Part shown: positions 6,341-10,044 of the stretch, in pieces
Numbering within the stretch: the first letter of the stretch is position 1
Layout of the letters: each line of letters opens with the position of its first letter
Assembly: GCA_030612185.1 (NCBI GenBank)
Contig: JAUWOI010000117.1
Coordinates: forward strand, 1 to 10,044
Direction of reading: 5' to 3'
DNA: 10,044 nt
Origin: Anaerolineae bacterium
Lineage (GTDB): Bacteria; Chloroflexota; Anaerolineae; B4-G1
Translations under genes and position numbers: made by a program
The notes under the pieces: model-generated
Database searches by the model: none
What the model saw: only the letters and a program-made list of their open reading frames with translations
What the model was told of the DNA's origin: nothing

Positions 6341-7219
6341 TCACCCGGCTTTACCGGCGGAGCCCAGCATATCAATCCAATATCCAATCCTCTCCCTGAT
6401 CGCGTCCTTTATAGCGACGTCAACCTTCCCCGGATTGTATTCATCCCTGTGCTCCGAGACGTAGTTGAACGTGGCGTCAAGGAGGACGTGTTTCAGGTCC
6501 GTGGACACGTTGAACTTGGCGCCACCGGAGGCAATCAACTTCTTCACCGTGTCGGGGGGGAGACCAGTTCCCCCGTGGATCACCAGGGGGACTCTTGGCC
6601 CTTTCCCGTTGAGCAACTCGCTTATCCTTTGGAGCCGCTCGACGTCAACTTTTGGATCCTTCGTCTTGTAGATCCCGTGGGCCGTTCCGATCGCCGGAGC
6701 CAGCAGGTCTACACCGGTTCTCTCGACGAACTCCACAGCCTGCTCCGGGTCGCAGAGGGCGGCCTCATCCTCCGCAACCTTGATCTGGTCTTCGACACCT
6801 GAGACCGTGCCCAATTCTCCCTCGACGGAAATGTTCCCCACCGCGTGGCAGTAATCGCAGACTGCTTTAGTCTGCCTCACGTTCTCCTCGAAGACCTGTC
6901 TCGAGGCGTCCATCATGATGCTTGTATAACCCGCATCGGCGCACTGCTTACAGTAGTCCACGTCTCGGCAGTGATCCAGATGGATGGCAATCGGGATCGG
7001 GGCCGCTTCGGCCAGGGTTCGGTACACGGCCACGAGGACGTGACGGCCCAGGAACTTGGACGGCGTCACAGACGTTTGGATAATGAGGGGGGCCATTTTG
7101 TCTACAGCAGCCTCCACGACAGCCTCCATCTGGACGATGTTGGTGACATTGAACGCACCAACGGCGTATCCTTCCTCTGTTGCCTTTAACAGAATTTCTT
7201 TCGCATTCGCTATTGACAT
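6341..7219 (-). CDS. Class II (zinc-dependent) ketose-phosphate aldolase, FbaA/GatY family
   Basis: The 292-residue TIM-barrel protein matches class II fructose/tagatose-bisphosphate aldolases. It has GAFNVTN (21-27), the catalytic Asp and zinc His D82-H83 in HLDHC, VEGELG (132-137), zinc His H181 in GTAHG, H215 with GGTGL, and the phosphate-binding NVSTD (237-241). These enzymes split ketose phosphates to dihydroxyacetone phosphate plus an aldehyde, or run in reverse. The family also contains aldolases for other sugars, and the identity here is open between FBP aldolase and a pathway-specific one. The setting among methyltransferase, kinase and aminotransferase genes favours a dedicated substrate. 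AAAGGAGAGG (7225-7234) precedes ATG 7219. The aminotransferase follows after 27 bp. Confidence 0.9.
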   Translation of the reverse strand: MSIANAKEILLKATEEGYAVGAFNVTNIVQMEAVVEAAVDKMAPLIIQTSVTPSKFLGRHVLVAVYRTLAEAAPIPIAIHLDHCRDVDYCKQCADAGYTSIMMDASRQVFEENVRQTKAVCDYCHAVGNISVEGELGTVSGVEDQIKVAEDEAALCDPEQAVEFVERTGVDLLAPAIGTAHGIYKTKDPKVDVERLQRISELLNGKGPRVPLVIHGGTGLPPDTVKKLIASGGAKFNVSTDLKHVLLDATFNYVSEHRDEYNPGKVDVAIKDAIRERIGYWIDMLGSAGKAG

Positions 7220-7316
7220 TTTGTCCTCTCCTTTACATTTCTTGTTTGCTCAACCACTGACAAAACCAGTCCATAATCAATGCATTGACTACCCCAATAT
7301 GTAACTACCAGCCATA

Positions 7317-7458
7317 AGGTGCAACGCACTTGTTTCTTGCTATTTCAGCGATTTCGTCCAGCAGCCTGCCACGAGCCCCGCCACGAGTACTCGCGGTGGT
7401 ACTCGCAGTGGATTGCACCGTAGAACAGGCAAATTTGCAGCAAAAGTGCGTTGCACCT
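7317..7458. repeat. 142-bp inverted-repeat element with 15-bp perfect ends
   Basis: AGGTGCAACGCACTT at 7317-7331 is the exact reverse complement of 7444-7458. The 112-bp interior has no ORF. It contains a 12-bp tandem repeat (7387-7398 and 7399-7410, one mismatch) and a doubled GCCACGAG. The element fills most of the spacer between the kinase and aldolase genes. Its size and ends suggest a MITE or similar dispersed repeat, but I see no target-site duplication. It may instead be a structured RNA element, since read-through would form a long hairpin. Confidence 0.6.
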
Positions 7459-7475
7459 GAGTAGTAACCCCAGTG

Positions 7476-8420
7476 CTAGATATCGAGTTCATACCGTTCT
7501 CTCAACACCTGGATGTTGTTCTGAGCATTCTCGTACTTAACCTTTCCATAGTCATAGTAATCAAATTCGATATTGGATACGCTTAGTTGTATAAGGCTCC
7601 AGAGAAACCAGTATATGTCGGGGAAAGGCTTGAACATGTCTGTCTTGAGAAAGTGCTCATCCATGTTGTGATCTTCCCAGTAGATTCTGAGTATCTTCTC
7701 TTCGACTTCTCTGGGCATAAGGATCTCTTGGAACATGTCGCTGATCTCGTAGTAAGGAGTATTCATCCCTGCGTACTCCCAATCAATCAGACAAACTGGC
7801 TCCCGGTATCTATCCCGATCTTCGACCAGGATGAAGTTATCGGCCAAGAGATCGTTGTGACAGGGCAAATACTCCGAGTGCGGGATGTTGGCCATCGTCG
7901 AGATGCGGTCCAAAATACTGATCGTTCCACGGATATCGAACTCTGGATAATCCAGCCCAACCTGTGTAAGTACCTTGAAGAGATGCTTTACTTCTTGAAG
8001 AGGATCGAATAGCCTGGGCAGTCGCACTCCGGAACTATGGATGAGTCTAATAGGCCGCACCGCCGCTCCCAGGAGTTCATCTTTCAAGAAATCGGCATTT
8101 TTTAAGGGCGTGCCAGGGATGAATTCCACGATGGTCACGTTCTTCTCAGGCAAGTATTTGATTAGCCTCGGCGTGATCCCGGTTGGTTCCATCCGCCGAA
8201 TGCTCTCCATCTCGACATCGCGATTAATGAACAACTCTGTGTTTGGCCCATAAACACGGACGACGTAATCCCCCCCATCGGACAGTTGAACTCGGTAGAG
8301 TCTATTGGTAATGCCTCCGGTCAGGACACTAATCTTAAGGTCTAGCCCCTGCCATTCTGGCATAAGTTCAACGCAACGTTCGTAGGTCAGGTCCTCGGTC
8401 ATGTTATTGTCTTGAGGCAT
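7476..8420 (-). CDS. Choline/ethanolamine kinase-like phosphotransferase (APH superfamily)
   Basis: The protein (314 residues from ATG 8420) has the eukaryotic-like kinase fold of LicA-type choline kinases. It shows a nucleotide-loop-like GGITN (35-39), the catalytic-loop CHNDLLADNF with D189, and the metal-binding IDWEYAGMNTPYYEI with D213. The CHNDLL...N and IDWEYAG pair is characteristic of choline/ethanolamine kinases rather than antibiotic-resistance APH enzymes. It would phosphorylate the hydroxyl of an amino alcohol in the cytoplasm using ATP. An in-frame TTG at 8426 lies closer to the GGAAGG region and could be the true start; a second ATG occurs at 8402. A 242-bp spacer separates it from the corrinoid-protein gene. 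Next to a methylamine-type methyltransferase, a quaternary or tertiary amino-alcohol substrate is plausible (inference). Confidence 0.85.
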   Translation of the reverse strand: MPQDNNMTEDLTYERCVELMPEWQGLDLKISVLTGGITNRLYRVQLSDGGDYVVRVYGPNTELFINRDVEMESIRRMEPTGITPRLIKYLPEKNVTIVEFIPGTPLKNADFLKDELLGAAVRPIRLIHSSGVRLPRLFDPLQEVKHLFKVLTQVGLDYPEFDIRGTISILDRISTMANIPHSEYLPCHNDLLADNFILVEDRDRYREPVCLIDWEYAGMNTPYYEISDMFQEILMPREVEEKILRIYWEDHNMDEHFLKTDMFKPFPDIYWFLWSLIQLSVSNIEFDYYDYGKVKYENAQNNIQVLRERYELDI

Positions 8421-8623
8421 AGTCAACCCGGCCTTCCCTCACTCCTCGGTTTCTGCATACCGACTGCCTGGCTTCCCACAGTGTATTTCACAAACAGGGG
8501 AATCTCTCATTGGACACATCGTCCTTGGTGGTGCGCTGAAGGAAGCAGATTCGGACTCTCGCCAAGTTCTGAGAGCGCTCTGATTGTGTTGTGGTCGGTG
8601 ATAGCGGTAAAACCCAAAGGACA

Positions 8624-8653
8624 AGGCCAAGGGGCGGTTCCGCCCCTTGGCCT
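8624..8653 (-). terminator. Perfect 14-bp hairpin after the corrinoid-protein gene
   Basis: AGGCCAAGGGGCGG (8624-8637) and its exact reverse complement (8640-8653) are separated by only two bases, giving a very stable GC-rich stem 9 bp after the corrinoid gene stop. On the minus strand the following bases are TGTCCTTTGGGTTTT, only loosely T-rich. It is probably a terminator or attenuator reducing transcription into the kinase gene, or a 3'-end stabiliser that raises the amount of corrinoid protein. Confidence 0.6.
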
Positions 8654-8662
8654 CGCCCCTGC

Positions 8663-9298
8663 CTATGCCATGAGGCTACGCGCGGTGTCTACTGCCGAAG
8701 CAGCATCAGGCGCGTAGGCGTCGGCGCCGATCTCCTCGGCAAATCCAGCAGTCACGGGCGCGCCGCCGACGATAACCTTCACACTGTCGCGAAGCCCGGC
8801 TTCGGTCAGTGCCTCTATGGTGACCTTCATGCTCGGCATCGTGGTCGTCAGCAGTGCCGACATACCGACCAGGTCGGCTCCTTCGGCGCGCACGGCTTCG
8901 ACGAACTTTTCCGGTGACACATCAGTGCCCAGATCAATGATCTCAAAGCCGGCGCCTTCCAGCATCATGCCCACCAGATTCTTGCCAATGTCGTGCAAGT
9001 CGCCGGCTGCGGTGCCAATCACAATTTTGGCCAGCGACAGCGCGTCTGACTCGGTCAGGAGCGGACGCAGCACCGCCATCCCAGCGTGCATTGCCTTGGC
9101 GGACATCAACACTTCAGGGATGAACAGGTCACCGGCTTTGAAGTCTTTGCCCACTTTGTCCATGCCGCTGGTCAGACCGTCACTGAGAATCTCTTGTGCC
9201 GACATTCCCTCGTCGAGGGCTTTCTGAGTAGCCGTTCCCACCTCGTCAGCCTTGCCGTCGTACAGATCCTTGTGCATTTGTTCCAGAATGTTTGACAT
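8663..9298 (-). CDS. Corrinoid (B12-binding) methyl-carrier protein, MttC/MtbC family
   Basis: The 211-residue protein shuttles methyl groups on a cobalamin cofactor between a substrate methyltransferase and a second methyltransferase. It has a helical cap (about 1-88, as in methionine synthase B12-binding domains) and a Rossmann-like cobalamin domain. The lower-ligand motif D100-x-H102-x-x-G105 lies in GDLHDIGKN. The supporting SxL (S147-L149) and GG (178-179) motifs are also present. Length and architecture are typical of methylamine corrinoid proteins. It begins 44 bp after the methyltransferase stop, with GAGAGG upstream, matching the usual mttB-mttC pairing. No corrinoid activator (RamA) or partner methyltransferase (MtbA or MtvA type) is in the window. 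It ends in TAG. Confidence 0.94.
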   Translation of the reverse strand: MSNILEQMHKDLYDGKADEVGTATQKALDEGMSAQEILSDGLTSGMDKVGKDFKAGDLFIPEVLMSAKAMHAGMAVLRPLLTESDALSLAKIVIGTAAGDLHDIGKNLVGMMLEGAGFEIIDLGTDVSPEKFVEAVRAEGADLVGMSALLTTTMPSMKVTIEALTEAGLRDSVKVIVGGAPVTAGFAEEIGADAYAPDAASAVDTARSLMA

Positions 9299-9342
9299 TG
9301 TTCTTGTACCTCTCTGTTATTTATTGTTAATTGGTCGTGGGT

Positions 9343-10044
9343 TTACAATTCCCAATCGATTCCAAGCGATTTGAAGGCATCGTTCACGTACTCGTCGAGC
9401 GCCTTGGCAGTATCTTCAGGAAGCGGGTTGGGCTTGTGTTCCTCCAGGATGGCCTTGGCCTTCTCTTTGGCTCTATCTCGGAACGTCTTTCTGCCACCTT
9501 CTTCCCAGCCCTCTACGGAGCCCCGGTAGAACAGGGCCGGCGTATACCGCTCTCCTCTACAGAACCTGGCAGTATGCTCGTCCGCCAGGAAGTTGCTGGC
9601 AGGGCCAACCCTGGCGATGGCATCTACCGCCAGACGGTCCTTGTCAACGACGAAGCCTTCCAGGGCCCTGAAGCAAATCTTGTTGATCTCGTCGTCCATG
9701 ACCAACTGTGCGTGGCTGATCGAAAGAGTCTCTTGAAGCGAGCCAGCGCCGACGAGTATGTTCGCTCCGGAAAGGGCACCCAAAAGCGCCGTGTACGCGT
9801 GCTCGAGGATGCTTTGGCCGTCGTCCAGCACCGAGTCACTCCACTGGCCGTGGACACTGACAGGCACGTTATAGAAATGCGCCATCTGGACGCCAGCAAC
9901 TGCGGCCATCTCGCCATCAATAGAGCCGGCGAGGCTGAAGCCGGTTCTCAGGTCCATAAGCATCGGCCTGGGCGCATAGACGAGAGGGGCGCCGGGGTGA
10001 GCCGACTGGGAGATGACGACGCCAGCCAGGAATTCGGTGTTGAG
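9343..10044 (-). CDS. Trimethylamine/betaine methyltransferase, MttB family (5' end cut)
   Basis: The minus-strand frame is open from the right window edge to TAA at 9343, giving the C-terminal 233 residues. An ATG at 9963 is internal: protein sequence (LNTEFLAGVVISQSAHPGAP) continues in frame up to the edge. The segments GAPLVYAP, LMDLRTG, ALLGALSGANILVGAGSL and the end near DEYVNDAF fit the C-terminal half of MttB-superfamily proteins. These transfer a methyl from trimethylamine, glycine betaine or related amines to a corrinoid protein, here surely the downstream gene product. There is no in-frame amber codon in the visible part, which should span the pyrrolysine site of true MttB. A non-pyrrolysine member (MtgB-like, betaine-type) is therefore more likely. 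Confidence 0.88.
   Translation of the reverse strand, partial: LNTEFLAGVVISQSAHPGAPLVYAPRPMLMDLRTGFSLAGSIDGEMAAVAGVQMAHFYNVPVSVHGQWSDSVLDDGQSILEHAYTALLGALSGANILVGAGSLQETLSISHAQLVMDDEINKICFRALEGFVVDKDRLAVDAIARVGPASNFLADEHTARFCRGERYTPALFYRGSVEGWEEGGRKTFRDRAKEKAKAILEEHKPNPLPEDTAKALDEYVNDAFKSLGIDWEL

Noticed and set aside
7220..7475. CRISPR-like repeats in the kinase-aldolase spacer
   Set aside because: There are only two adjacent 12-mers with no spacers between them and no cas genes; they belong to an inverted-repeat element.
8421..8623. Possible cobalamin riboswitch near the B12-dependent genes
   Set aside because: A GGGAAGCCAGG-like string is present, but the B12-box GCCACTG and the other conserved elements are missing or out of order.

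Overview
The window holds seven protein-coding genes, all on the minus strand, plus a secreted-protein gene cut by the left edge and several non-coding elements (read right to left for transcription order). The organism is a bacterium of moderate to high GC with clear sigma70-type promoters and strong AGGAGG ribosome binding sites. A secreted PPC-domain protein and corrinoid (MttB/MttC-type) methyl transfer would suit an anaerobic member of the Chloroflexota or a similar environmental lineage. That placement is inference: the window has no rRNA or other phylogenetic marker. A 15-G run at position 1 suggests a contig end.

Layout from right to left. A trimethylamine/betaine methyltransferase (MttB family, cut by the right edge) is followed 44 bp later by its corrinoid protein (8663-9298). 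Next, after a spacer with a perfect 30-nt hairpin, comes a choline-kinase-like phosphotransferase (7476-8420). A spacer carrying a 142-bp inverted-repeat element separates it from a class II (zinc) aldolase (6341-7219), a HisC-like PLP aminotransferase (5207-6313), a CbbY-like HAD phosphatase (4286-5062) and a HAD-IIA (NagD-type) phosphatase (3463-4275). These seven look like one catabolic or salvage locus. The methyltransferase and corrinoid protein would strip a methyl group from a quaternary or tertiary amine. The kinase, aldolase, aminotransferase and two phosphatases could process a phosphorylated amino-alcohol or ketose skeleton. The substrate cannot be read from the sequence.

Lipoyl synthase (lipA, 2274-3200) follows behind its own near-consensus promoter (3391-3419). 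The transcript between promoter and lipA includes a possible 35-47 residue single-span membrane peptide.

The stretch 1147-2273 has no convincing gene. It holds a 271-bp MITE-like element (1495-1765) with 18-bp terminal inverted repeats and a 6-bp target duplication. Beside it is a near-consensus promoter (1451-1479) that starts a roughly 300-nt leader with two terminator-like hairpins, leading into the secreted PPC-domain protein (1-1143).
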